Shown here: positions 21,580-31,155 of the stretch, piece after piece | Layout of the letters: each line of letters starts with the position of its first letter | Position numbering within the stretch: position 1 is the first letter of the stretch | DNA from: Nemertoderma westbladi | Taxonomy: Eukaryota; Xenacoelomorpha; Nemertodermatida; Nemertodermatidae | DNA: 64,000 bases | Reading direction: 5' to 3' | NCBI GenBank assembly: GCA_032718475.1 | Contig: JAUCBJ010007329.1 | Span: 157,096-221,095 of the forward strand | Program-made: the position numbers and the translations under genes | Notes under the pieces: generated by a model | Seen by the model: the letters and a program-made list of their open reading frames with translations, nothing else | The model's database searches: none | What the model was told of the DNA's origin: nothing

Positions 21580-23730
21580 TGTGACGGGATCTGGGAATCC
21601 CGACCGGTTGGTTATTCTATTTACGCGTCCCCGCCGTGTGTGAAAAGAGTTCGTTGGATTGAGAGTTCTGAAGTTCTTGATTAACATGTATAAAATATAG
21701 TGAATGAATAATATAAGCACAGTTAATAGGATCAAGTAATAAGTGAATGATATACCGGTAAAAATAGATGATGATGGTAGCGGCAGCGGACGGTAATAGA
21801 AGTTGCCGTTCCGCCCTAACTGAACTGACTAACTAAGTAAAGATATGGGAAACAGTAACTGGTAATATACTGCCCTAGGTTGGCCATATTAGCGGATGCC
21901 TGCCCCACATTGGCTAATAACTTAATTCTCGCCCTCCCATCTCTCTGGGAGTGTTTCCCCCCGCTACTGTCATTCTCTCCCTCCCGGAGGTATAACTTCT
22001 GACCCCCGCTGTGTGTTCCTTTGGGGCCTGTTGTCCCCGTTTATTGGGGTGATACTAGGTTGATTGGCAATCAACCTCGCACTCCCAATATTGCTTAACC
22101 CTATTAGTACCGGGCTATAAAATGTTGTACAAATACCGGGGGGGGGGGGGTCATATAGACCCCCCCCCCCCCCCCCCCCCCCTCTAAAATCTACAAATAT
22201 TAACGAAAACGTCTGATTTTTTGTTTGTACGTAGGTATCACTTGTCTGGATCCGACCGAAAAAAAAAAATTTCGAAAAAATGTACTGGGGTGGTTATATT
22301 GCAGCACCAAAATTACAAGTAGTGCACAATTTTCACAAAATTTGAAAGTTACATTTTCGGCTAATTATTTTTCAATACAGGTTTTCTGGGGTGCAAAATA
22401 CATTTGAAAATATTTAAAAATGAAATGATTACTATAAATGGCTGTTTAGTCCTCTCTGCGTAGGAAAAAAATGAAAAAAACAAGTAACCAGCACTTTTCA
22501 GTTAGAACACAACATTTTTAATTCACCAATACGATGCTATAAATTCACATTTTCAGGTTTTCGAGGGTGCTGATTCTAATGGAATACATTTCTAATATGC
22601 CAGATCATTGCTACTTGTATTTTTCGGCGTAATTTGGCAAATTTTGGTGCTAGCACCAAATTTCGTACCCATCACCAAAAAGTACAAGTTTGCGATGTCC
22701 AGTGCTGTTTTTATTGATTCCATCGGATTCAAGACCCTCATAAACCCGTATAACGCAAGAAACAAGGTGATACTATCTACAGATCAATTTGCATATTTTC
22801 CAAAATTTGGTGCTGGCACAACAATTTTCACCCACCGGCGAAAAATACAAGTTTGAGAACTCTTATGAAATTTTTACCGATTCCATTGAATTTAGAACCA
22901 TCACAAACCCGTATAACGCAAGAAACAAGGTGACACAATCAATTGATATATTTGATGGTTTTCAAAATTTGGTGCTAGCACCACATTTTGCACCCACATC
23001 CGAAAAATACAAGTTTGAGATGTCTAGTTCGATAATTATATATTCCATTGAATTCAGAACAGCCATAAACCTCTAAAACGCAAGAAATAAATTATCACAA
23101 GCAATTTTATCTCTTGAATGGATTTTCAAAATTTCGTGCTAGCACCAAAATTTGCACACAGCACCGAAAAATACGAGTTTGATACGCTTGGTGCAACTCG
23201 TATATATTTCATCGAATCCAGAACCCCAAAAAACCCCAATTGCGTAAAAAACAAGTTTCAAACAATCAATTTACAAAATTGACATATTTCAAAATTTGGT
23301 GCTGGCACCAAAATTTGGCACCCACCGAAAAAAACAAGTTTGAAATTTCTAAATCAATTTATATGAATTCCATCCAATTGCTAACCCCAAAAAACCGGTG
23401 TAAATCAAAAATAGAGATGTTACAATTAATATTTAATGAAATGTAATTTTCAAAAAACGCCTCAAAAAAAGTGCCAAAAGTAGGGTTAAAAAATGGTGCT
23501 ATAACTCAAAAACTACCCAATATTTTTGAAAACGGTTTTCACTACTAGGAAGACAATAGATTTTTAGGAAAAGTCATAAAATTTCAGACTACCAACTGCG
23601 TTTGTTTCAGAATTATAATAAAAAAACCACGGGGGGGGTCATATTGACCCCCCCCCCCCGGGTTTAATAGGGTTAAAGGCCCTGCTTGGCCAACTTTATG
23701 GGGTGGTTGGCGGAATTGAATTCGCTAACA
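21580..23730 (-). repeat. BEL element 5' LTR, split by a piggyBac-like insertion
   Basis: LTR sequence is at 21580-22098 and 23677-23730, with the insertion and its second TTAA (22099-23676) between. It ends GCTAACA followed by the TTCCC target duplication. Differences from the 3' LTR are mostly substitutions and small indels (e.g. GATCTGGG versus GATCCGGG). Confidence 0.9.
22099..23672 (+). mobile_element. piggyBac-like non-autonomous element, copy 2
   Basis: 1,574 bp, flanked by TTAA (22095-22098, 23673-23676). The other LTR of the same BEL element supplies the empty site with a single TTAA. Ends and G/C-run palindromes are as in copy 1. It has no transposase. It has an A-rich stretch at about 22258-22272 absent from copy 1, and lacks the 320-bp block of copy 1. 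Confidence 0.9.
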
Positions 23731-23735
23731 TTCCC

Positions 23736-23784
23736 AACAAACCTGACTGAAAGATACAGATGCCCCCGGGCCAAATAGGGTTAA
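23736..23784. mobile_element. Relict piggyBac-like right end, beyond the BEL insertion
   Basis: Ends CCCCCGGGCCAAATAGGG-TTAA, close to the right end of the two full copies (CCCCCGGGTTTAATAGGG-TTAA). Together with 10880-10927 it suggests BEL landed in an older, diverged family member. Confidence 0.5.
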
Positions 23785-24635
23785 AGACCTCGAAAGTACA
23801 TCAGATGCCCTGTTTGTTTTAATGTCGTTCGAGGCAGATAAGACCCTTCAAATTTTATATCACCAATGGGGATACAGAGAGTATTGTGTCTGACAAAGGT
23901 GCACAGTAAATTAGTCATTCAGTTCTTTATTGTTATTCAGCAATAATTCCTCAAAATGCCAAAGATAGTTCCACCCCAGGTCACCGGTGTAAACATTCCT
24001 CAAAATGAGCCTTCCAGATTGCCAAGCGCTCGCCTGGAGAAACATCCTTCTGTCTCATCCGACCGTACAGGTTGATTGCCGGGCTTTGGCACAGTTGCTA
24101 CTTTCATCGCAGCATGGATGGCATCAACCTGCTGGATGATTAGATCTGCTTTATTACTAATCGAGTATTGCCTATTTAGAGATTTTTTCTGTGGCTTTCA
24201 CTGCATTTTTTTGTTGATGTTGTTTTTGTGCATCGGCTATAATACTATCTTTGGGTTTTGTTCAAGGCCTCTCTAATGTCTAGAATGAGTTGGTGTGCCC
24301 AGGGGATCTTCTTCCCATTCAGCTGACATGGCTCAGAGGAACAGTTGTTAATGCAGCTGACATTAATGCTGCAGCGAATTGAGTATATTCCTTACAGCTG
24401 TTCATTTCATCATTTATCGGGATGGAATATCAATTTGAAACTTCAATTGTAAGTCTATCCTTTATAAAGAGGTTATTCAATGTAAACCAGTCATGATATG
24501 GGATGGACTTTTTAAGACCCTTGAAGGCCTATGAAGACCCATGAAGGCTTCACTTTGGTCTTTCCCACAAAACCAAGTGATATCAGTCTGGAATATGCGT
24601 ACTGTAAGACTGGAGCAGTCAAATACTGATCCTGT
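23785..24635. other. Stretch without recognised gene
   Basis: Mixed-composition sequence with short ORFs only (longest about 70 codons). A small duplication, AAGACCCTTGAAGGCCTATG / AAGACCCATGAAGGCTTCA, lies at 24515-24555. Probably degraded transposon DNA; no identification. Confidence 0.35.
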
Positions 24636-24639
24636 ATAA

Positions 24640-24760
24640 TTCTTATGCTTGTTATGCTTATTTTCTTTATGGGGCTGCCAAAGCACAATATTTTGCACAG
24701 GCTGGTCCTCACAGCGAAAGCAATATCTTGCAAAGTGGAGGCGACTTTTTATTGTGGAAC
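24640..24760 (-). mobile_element. RTE-like LINE scrap
   Basis: The string GGGGCTGCCAAAGCACAA..GCACAGGCTGGTCCTCACAGCGAAAGCAAT matches the 3' coding part of the LINE family at 46500-46590 and 48300-48380. About 120 bp survive. Confidence 0.65.
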
Positions 24761-24856
24761 ATATTGGGTAATATTAATTATTATTATTATTAATCGACAA
24801 CAGGCATACGTATATGTTATTGTTGAATTACACATTAACTATAATCTAGCTAGCAA

Positions 24857-25132
24857 AGTAAAAGTAAAAGTAAAATTTTTTCGGCCACCATGCCAGGGAT
24901 TACGCACAAAGTCTGACGACTTATTTCCAGTGCGGTCCCCCCAGAACTTTACTCCCCAGAGGAAACTAAAGTACTCATTTAGCTACCACTTAAGGATGCA
25001 AGGCATAGATGCGCCCTGGCTGGTCCCTTTAAAGTTTTCGTGCCGAAACGAAAACTGCCCTAGCCCATGTGAGGATCGAACCCACGACCTACAGGAGATG
25101 TGAATTCAATGCAACCACTACACCAAGGTGGA
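24857..25132 (-). mobile_element. tRNA-derived SINE with (TTTTAC)n tail
   Basis: Read on the minus strand, it starts near 25132 with TGGTGTAGTGG (box A) and has GGTTCGATCC (box B) about 45 bases later, the spacing of a tRNA-like Pol III promoter. A body of about 190 bp unrelated to tRNA follows, then a short tandem tail of TTTTAC (24857-24877 on the plus strand). Classic SINE architecture. The family is not named here; no clear target duplication was seen. Confidence 0.75.
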
Positions 25133-25807
25133 ACAATCCCTCCCTGATTGCAAATAATTTACTCAAATACAAAGCCAAGTAAAGGGCTGAGACAGTTCCT
25201 TTTCCATTAAATTTCTGCTGTTATTAACCTTTTTGTCAATATCTGGATCCACTCTCATGTACGAAAATACTCTTGTTTCAGAACATATATTCCTAAAATA
25301 TTATTCGAAGTCAGCAAGAGATTATTTAGATTGTGGTGATTTATTTTCGTTACCGGCTGAATTTTTCAGGCTTGTCTCATTGACCTCGATACTCAACTGT
25401 TCCAAATTTCGAGACTGGTCGTGTCTGTAATTTGCCCGTGCTTGTCTAGTATCTTACAATACATACTACGGCGGGCGGGTGTGGAATATACCAATTTTAG
25501 ACGCCACAGTCCGATCAGACTTCCACTTATTGAGTACATTCCTAAATGCCGTTCGCTTTGCTAGGCACTCGTGATTATACCACAAGCACACATTATTGTC
25601 GTTAGTACTATCCCTACTCTTATATGTGTTATTTGCCTCCACTTTAAATAACTGTCCCGCTACATTAAAATATACAATATACATGAACATGATTACAGGA
25701 CACATTCCTTATCATCTTGTCAATTCCCATATACGACCTCATATAATAACATTTAGACCTCTACAAATAGTTTTACAACAATTCGTGACGTAATATTTTA
25801 CAATTCC
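25133..25807. other. Stretch without recognised gene, downstream of the second SET gene
   Basis: Contains a minus-strand ORF of 79 codons (25466-25705) and a plus-strand ORF of 65 codons (25233-25430), neither recognised. Possible 3' UTR of the SET gene at its right edge. Confidence 0.3.
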
Positions 25808-27289
25808 TTATAGAGAAAATTTTTCAAATTTCGCTATTGAAGCAATATAGTTTCGTAGTACTTTAACATCTTTCATCTCTTCAATATCGTTGACTAGATC
25901 TACAGCATCCAACGTTGAAATGTCTTCATATAGGAATGGTGGTTGAGTGAAAGGGAAATTGGTAGATCCATGAGGTTTCACTCCATCAAACAAGCGGTAG
26001 AACCTCCCAGCTTCGGCGGCAATTACCATTTTTCTCTTCAATCCTTCACCTGGAACGAGTGTAATATTGTGTCTTTTTGACTCAGGGACAACATACCATG
26101 TAAGTAGTTCTTGTCCAGCTAAGATGTTTTCAATGACAACCATAAACAATCGCTTGTTATCATGGAATGTAACTATATTTTGTTGCTGTTGGTGATTGGC
26201 AGAATTTATAAAACGAGCCCAGTTTGAGAATCGACTATCTTCACAATCTATACTGGTCTTTATACCATACCTCCCTGTCGGAATTTTAGAACCTCTAGAC
26301 GTTTTACCCTCTAGTCTTATAATAGTACCTAATGGTATATCTTGAGCAGCAAAAGCCCCCAAACCAGCTCCCCGGATTGACGATTTCTTAATAATAATGT
26401 TGGATGGAGTTGTTAACATCGCTCTGTTGATCATTCCGGGTATAGTAGGGGAGTTGTGTTGAACAAATATCTGTGTAATATTTACAACAGCTGGTAGGAG
26501 TTTGGTAAATATATATTTCTGAATGTAAATGGTGGGGTTTCCCAATTTAGGTGAACCTGGTGATTGCGCCTGTTCTATTGGAAAGTTTATTTTCTCACAG
26601 TCATCTGTCCAACCTTTTAATTTATTGTCATTTTCACAATTTCCTGATTTAATATGTAATTCATCAAGTGACAAACCAATAGGAATCGTAACTCCTTGAT
26701 TGGATGGAAGAATAAAATAGGGCCTCGCCATAGCGTAACCCATTCCATACCAGGTTAGGAGTTCTTCCCCTTTACTAATGTTTCGAGATGTAATATAGTA
26801 AATGTGTTCATTGTACGACTTTGCAACAACATTTTGCTCTTCCAAAAAGTTTGCTGCATTGACATATCTCGGCCAATTTGATGATTCAGAATTTTCAGAA
26901 TTTAATCGCAATTTTGTCAATGAACTTCCACGGCTTTCAATAGACCAACTGTAAACATTCAATGACTCATTTGTGTGTCTTCCATGGTATTCAACGATAC
27001 CTCCACATTCAAAGAATGTCCCAATTGGTAAATCTCTGTCAGCGAATGCACCCAATCCAGCACCTGGTATAGTTGAAGTACGAAGTTCTATCCATCCAGT
27101 AGGTGCAGTTAACTTAGAACGATTCGGAGTTCCCATTGGAATGTCATTATCATGCATAAAGATTAGCGGACTAAGTATTGTGGCATTTTCTAAATCCACC
27201 ATTGGATTTGTATCATGTTGAAACAATCCTTGAACAATGGCTATGTTATAAAGAGCCAGTAGAACGTTAAATCCTTTGGTCACACTCAT
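25808..27289 (-). CDS. Tandem PRDM-type SET-domain protein with signal peptide (second paralogue)
   Basis: Intronless, 493 residues from the ATG at 27287-27289. Residues about 7-21 (FNVLLALYNIAIVQG) look like a cleavable signal peptide. SET-A, about 65-185, is identical to the first paralogue over long stretches (GAGLGAFADRDLPIGTFFEC) and has SNWPRYVNAANFLEEQN and GEELLTWYG. SET-B, about 285-395, has GAGLGAFAAQDIPLGT, SNWARFINSAN and GQELLTWYV, so the closing WYG is WYV here. The inter-SET linker again has SGNC..DN.LK.W.DDC. The C-terminal 90 residues (..PFLYEDISTLDAVDLVNDIEEM..LRNYIASIAKF) also match the paralogue. It points towards the first gene across 17 kb of transposons. Lysine methyltransferase activity is uncertain; secretion is inferred from the N-terminus, the paired cysteines and the sequons. 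Confidence 0.85.
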   Translation of the reverse strand: MSVTKGFNVLLALYNIAIVQGLFQHDTNPMVDLENATILSPLIFMHDNDIPMGTPNRSKLTAPTGWIELRTSTIPGAGLGAFADRDLPIGTFFECGGIVEYHGRHTNESLNVYSWSIESRGSSLTKLRLNSENSESSNWPRYVNAANFLEEQNVVAKSYNEHIYYITSRNISKGEELLTWYGMGYAMARPYFILPSNQGVTIPIGLSLDELHIKSGNCENDNKLKGWTDDCEKINFPIEQAQSPGSPKLGNPTIYIQKYIFTKLLPAVVNITQIFVQHNSPTIPGMINRAMLTTPSNIIIKKSSIRGAGLGAFAAQDIPLGTIIRLEGKTSRGSKIPTGRYGIKTSIDCEDSRFSNWARFINSANHQQQQNIVTFHDNKRLFMVVIENILAGQELLTWYVVPESKRHNITLVPGEGLKRKMVIAAEAGRFYRLFDGVKPHGSTNFPFTQPPFLYEDISTLDAVDLVNDIEEMKDVKVLRNYIASIAKFEKFSL

Positions 27290-27404
27290 AATTGGTGGAG
27301 TTAATATAGTTTTTATTTTGAAAAACTAGACGTTTATTGCTGCCCAAGTTGAAATGTTTGAGTTTACTACTACTACTAGGTCGAGCGAGCTCAGAGTGAG
27401 TGAG

Positions 27405-28620
27405 ATTTGTATGTTTAATATTTAGTGTTGTACTTTGTGTTTGTGTGTTTATACTTGTATGTTTAATATTTAGCGCTGGAATTAGTGTTTGTGTGTTTAT
27501 ACTTGTATGTTTAATATTTAGTGCTGCACTTAGTGTTTGTGTGATTATACTTGTATGTTTAATATTCAGCGCTGGAATTAGTGCTTGTGTGTTTATACTT
27601 GTATGTTTAATATTTAGTGCTGCACTTAGTGTTTGTGTGTTTATACTTGTATGTTTAATATTCAGTGCTGGAATTAGTGTTTGTGTGTTTATACTTATAT
27701 GTTTAATATTTAGTGCTGCACTTAGTGTTTGTGTGTTTATACTTGTATGTTTAATATTTAGTGCTGCACTTAGTGTTTGTGTGTTTATACTTGTATGTTT
27801 AGTATTTAGTGCTGCACTTAGTGTTTGTGTGTTTACACTTGTATGTTTAATCTTTAGTGCTGCACTTAGTGTTTGTGTGTTTACACTTGTATGTTTAATA
27901 TTCAGTGCTGGAATTAGTGTTTGTGTGTTTATACTTGTATGTTTAATTTAGTGCTGCACTTAGTGTTTGTGTGTTTATACTTGTATGTTTAATATTCAGT
28001 GCTGGAATTAGTGTTTGTGTGTTTATACTTGTGTGTTTAATATTTAGTGCTGCACTTAGTGTTTGTGTGTTTATACTTGTATGTTTAATATTTAGTGCTG
28101 CACTTAGTGTTTGTGTGTTTACACTTGTATGTTTAATATTTAGTGCTGCACTTAGTGATTGTGTGTTTACACTTGTATGTTTAATATTTAGTGCTGCACT
28201 TAGTGTTTGTGTGTTTACACTTGTTTGTTTAATATGTAGTGTTGCACTTAGTCTTTGTGTGTTCACACTTGTATGTTTAATATATAGTGCTGCGCTTAGT
28301 GTTTGTGTGTTTTTGTTTATACTTGTATGTTTAACATTTAGTGTTGCCCTTAGTGTTTTTGTGTTCACACTTGTATGTTTAATATTTAACGCTGCACTTA
28401 GTGTTTGTGTGTTTATACTTGTATGTTTAATATTTAGTGCTGCACTTAGTGTTTGTGTTTACACTTGTATGTATAATATTTAGTGTTGCACTTAGTGTTT
28501 GTGTGTTCACACTTATATGTTTAATATTTAGTGCAGCGCTTAGTGTTTGTGTGTTTATACTTGTATGTTTAATACTTAGTGTTGCACTTAGTGTTTTGTG
28601 TGTTTACACTTGTATCTTTT
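27405..28620 (+). repeat. 48-bp satellite array, about 25 copies
   Basis: The unit TGTATGTTTAATATTTAGTG / CTGCACTTAGTGTTTGTGTG / TTTATACT is repeated with moderate variation. It begins about 115 bp upstream of the second SET gene's ATG. As 48 is a multiple of three, both strands are open (16-residue hydrophobic repeat on plus), but there is no other sign of coding. Confidence 0.95.
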
Positions 28621-29689
28621 ACAGAAGTTAAAGTTACATGGACACAGCCGAATGTGTAGGCCTGTAGGCGTTGGAAGTTATTTTACTGAAATATTTTCTA
28701 ATTGATGTCCTATATAGAGATAACACGTTCGTGGGGCCTTCGCGCAGGACGAGGCCCAGTTATGAGATACAAATTAAATTGAGCGACTGTATCACAAAAT
28801 CAGTATTTGAGAAATTTAACCATACCGACAATCAATCAAAGAAAGGGGGACAGTACGTGTTCAGCCCTTTTAATCTGCACCCCCCCCCCCCCCCCCCCTT
28901 CCTACCAACCAATACATAACCGCGACATCTACCACCCAAGGGGCGGAAGGGTAGCATAAACTTATTTCCAATCACACGTTCAATATGCGAAGCGATGTGG
29001 TTTATAGGAAATATCGAGAATTCGAGGAAATCGAGAATACGAGAAACTCGATCGAAATACCTGCTCATCCCAGTATCCGTCCGTAGTCACCGGACAGCTG
29101 CGGTTTATTCCCGTAGAACAGTAGAATTCCTGCAGCTTCCGACCCAATTCGATTACGAATTCGCCTCACACTTTCGCATGGCAGAGAACGTAATCCGTTG
29201 CGATACACATCTGCCCGGCTTTCAACAATTTCCCCCAGGCGATCCCAGGATCCGGCTGTCCAGGCCACCGCTAAACCCAAATCGCAATCCTCGTCGATTC
29301 GTCCAGTCGTCGACGTAAGTCGGACTCTTCCCACCGCACTCCAAGGTGGGTGGCCTGGGTGAGGCATGAGGAACTTGGCAGTGGCCCGCATTACGATCCG
29401 ACCGACCGCCATATTCCCAGTGTAGTAAATAGAATCTTACTGACAAGCAAGCAATTCCGTAGTATTTATTCCTCAGTTAATCGCATCTTGATGCCACTCG
29501 GCTGCTCGGGTCCAGATACATAGGACTGTCGGAAACTGTTTAGATGAAGAAGTTGTTTAGATGGCCTTGCCATGTTGCCAACGACCAACGACCTGAAGAC
29601 GGTACCGGTACCATACTGTAATCCTGTAGTCTCCTAGCAACCAGCTGATGCCAAGCCTAATAATTTTTGGGTATATTAATTTATTATAA
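28621..29689. other. Stretch without recognised gene
   Basis: At 28727-28755 a motif ACACGTTCGTGGGGCCTTCG also marks the left end of the repeat at 30436. A C-run of about 20 lies at 28880-28899. A GC-richer block (29060-29450) has an unrecognised minus-strand ORF of 115 codons (29065-29412), possibly transposon remains. Confidence 0.35.
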
Positions 29690-29950
29690 CCGTAAGACAG
29701 TAGTTACACAGATGCTGCACGAAGACCCCACGCAAATTCAACTTGGAAAATTTCTAAACTTTGGCCAGACTACATGTGTACCAAGTTTGGTTAAATTTCA
29801 TTAACATTTGGCTGAGTTATTAACGTATAAAATTGGACACGACAGAACGACAGAACAACAGATCGACAGATCGACAGAACAACAGACACACCGATTGAGT
29901 TAGTGGTACCTGTATGCTAAGCTCGCTTACTTTCGTCACTCGCCCCACAT
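29690..29950 (+). repeat. Dispersed repeat related to the element at 30436-30780
   Basis: The core CCAAGTTTGGTTAAATTTCA..GAGTTATTAACGT, a GACAGAAC/GACAGATC-rich stretch and the end TATGCTAAGCTCGCTTACTT correspond to the right half of the 30.4-30.8 kb element. Unit short repeats TAGAGATAACATA lie beyond it (29955-30008). Confidence 0.5.
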
Positions 29951-30435
29951 ATACTGTAGAGATAACATATAGAGATAACATATATAGAGATAACATATAG
30001 AGATAACAACATTAATAATATATCAGAACAATGTATGAAGTTTATTATTCATTGTAATAATTTTTTTTCTCTTATAGTATTACGGATGGTATTTAGAGCA
30101 AAAAGTAACTAAACAGATGGTACTCCCTTCATTAAAATCTTGTTACTTCCATCATTAAAATAAAATGGCTACTCAATCAAGCGTTGTTAAACACTTTAAA
30201 GCAATTGGTTAACAGTAGTGGTTAATTTGTCACAGATAAATTGGGGGACTTAGCTAGAATAACTGAAGTGTCTTGGCATGGAGGTTTACATCGCTATAAT
30301 AATTGGTTCTCGGTCAGTGAATGAATTGATTTGAATAATTGGAGCAGCTACGTATAATTCGAACCTGACAATTAATTGCATTCAGACAATCAGACACTTA
30401 AAAGATAATTTGGGAACTAGAAATCTTGAGTGCAT

Positions 30436-30780
30436 TAATGACACGTTCGTGGAGCCTTCACGCAGCACGAAGTGAGCAAAGCCTTTAGCATATGGGCACC
30501 ATTAACGAGTTGTCTACCATTAGTCAGAAGTCTTTAACACAATACTCGTCCTCATATTTTGCCTCGTTACGTTCGTTCGTTTTTGACCAAACTTCAGGTT
30601 CTTTCTAAACTTTTGACGGACTACATACCTACTAAGTTTCGTTTAATTTCATCATGGAATAACCGAGTTATTAGCGATCAAAAATTTACGACGACGACAG
30701 ATGACAACGACGACAGCCAACTCGCCAATGGTACCCATATGCTAAGGCTTCGCTCACTTCGTGGCTCGCCCTACTGTGTA
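30436..30780 (+). mobile_element. MITE-like element with ~35-bp terminal inverted repeats
   Basis: CACGAAGTGAGCAAAGCCTT..ATATGGGCACC at the left is matched in inverse orientation at the right by GGTACCCATATGCTAAGGCTTCGCTCACTTCGTG. The interior has no ORF of note. Related ends occur at 28727, 62411 and 62870. The superfamily is unclear, as no target duplication was found by eye. Confidence 0.6.
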
Positions 30781-31155
30781 CAGTAGGGGTGGCACTCTAT
30801 TTACTGTACTTTGATCTGCAGTGTATGTTGTTGTGTTTACCTTACCGCATTGAGTATTCTAGTGTATAGCTTTTACCAAAGGTTAGTAAGTACTGCAGGC
30901 ACAATGTTCGGTGTTAGAGCTATAATAAATATTATTTTATATTATTATAGAGTGTAGTCTTGTAACATAAATTATAATTATTATTTTAACATTACAGTAT
31001 GTGCCGCATTGCATTGCCGTTCTTTTCTGCGCTAGTTTTTTTTGTGATGGCTGCATGCACAGTATGTGAAAGCACAACAGTACAGATATGGATAGAGCAA
31101 CACTAAAACTGGTCTCAGTGGCACAACATTAAGGAACACAGCCAGGCTGCTTACC

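Larger units (their letters stand above)
10923..23735 (-). mobile_element. BEL/Pao LTR retrotransposon, nearly complete
   Basis: Two direct LTRs (10928-11516 and 21580-23730, the latter carrying a piggyBac-like insertion) both begin TGTGACGGGAT and end GCTAACA, and are flanked by the 5-bp target duplication TTCCC (10923-10927, 23731-23735). By eye the LTRs are about 95% alike. The coding strand is minus: a gag of unusual length, a BEL-type protease/RT/RNase H, then an extra zinc-knuckle ORF. Without the nested insertion the element is about 11.2 kb, long for BEL/Pao. From 18545 to 12210 the reading frame is continuous except for three stops. The integrase catalytic core is not recognisable. 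I could not identify a tRNA primer-binding site next to the 5' LTR. Confidence 0.9.

Noticed and set aside
21541-21580. tRNA primer-binding site next to the BEL 5' LTR
   Set aside because: The sequence following the LTR on the coding strand (GTAATAGAAATCCGAAACCC) did not match a tRNA 3' end that I could recognise.
27400-28483. Hydrophobic repeat ORFs on both strands over the 48-bp satellite
   Set aside because: Both strands are open because the unit length is a multiple of three; the 48-bp units vary without codon-like pattern.
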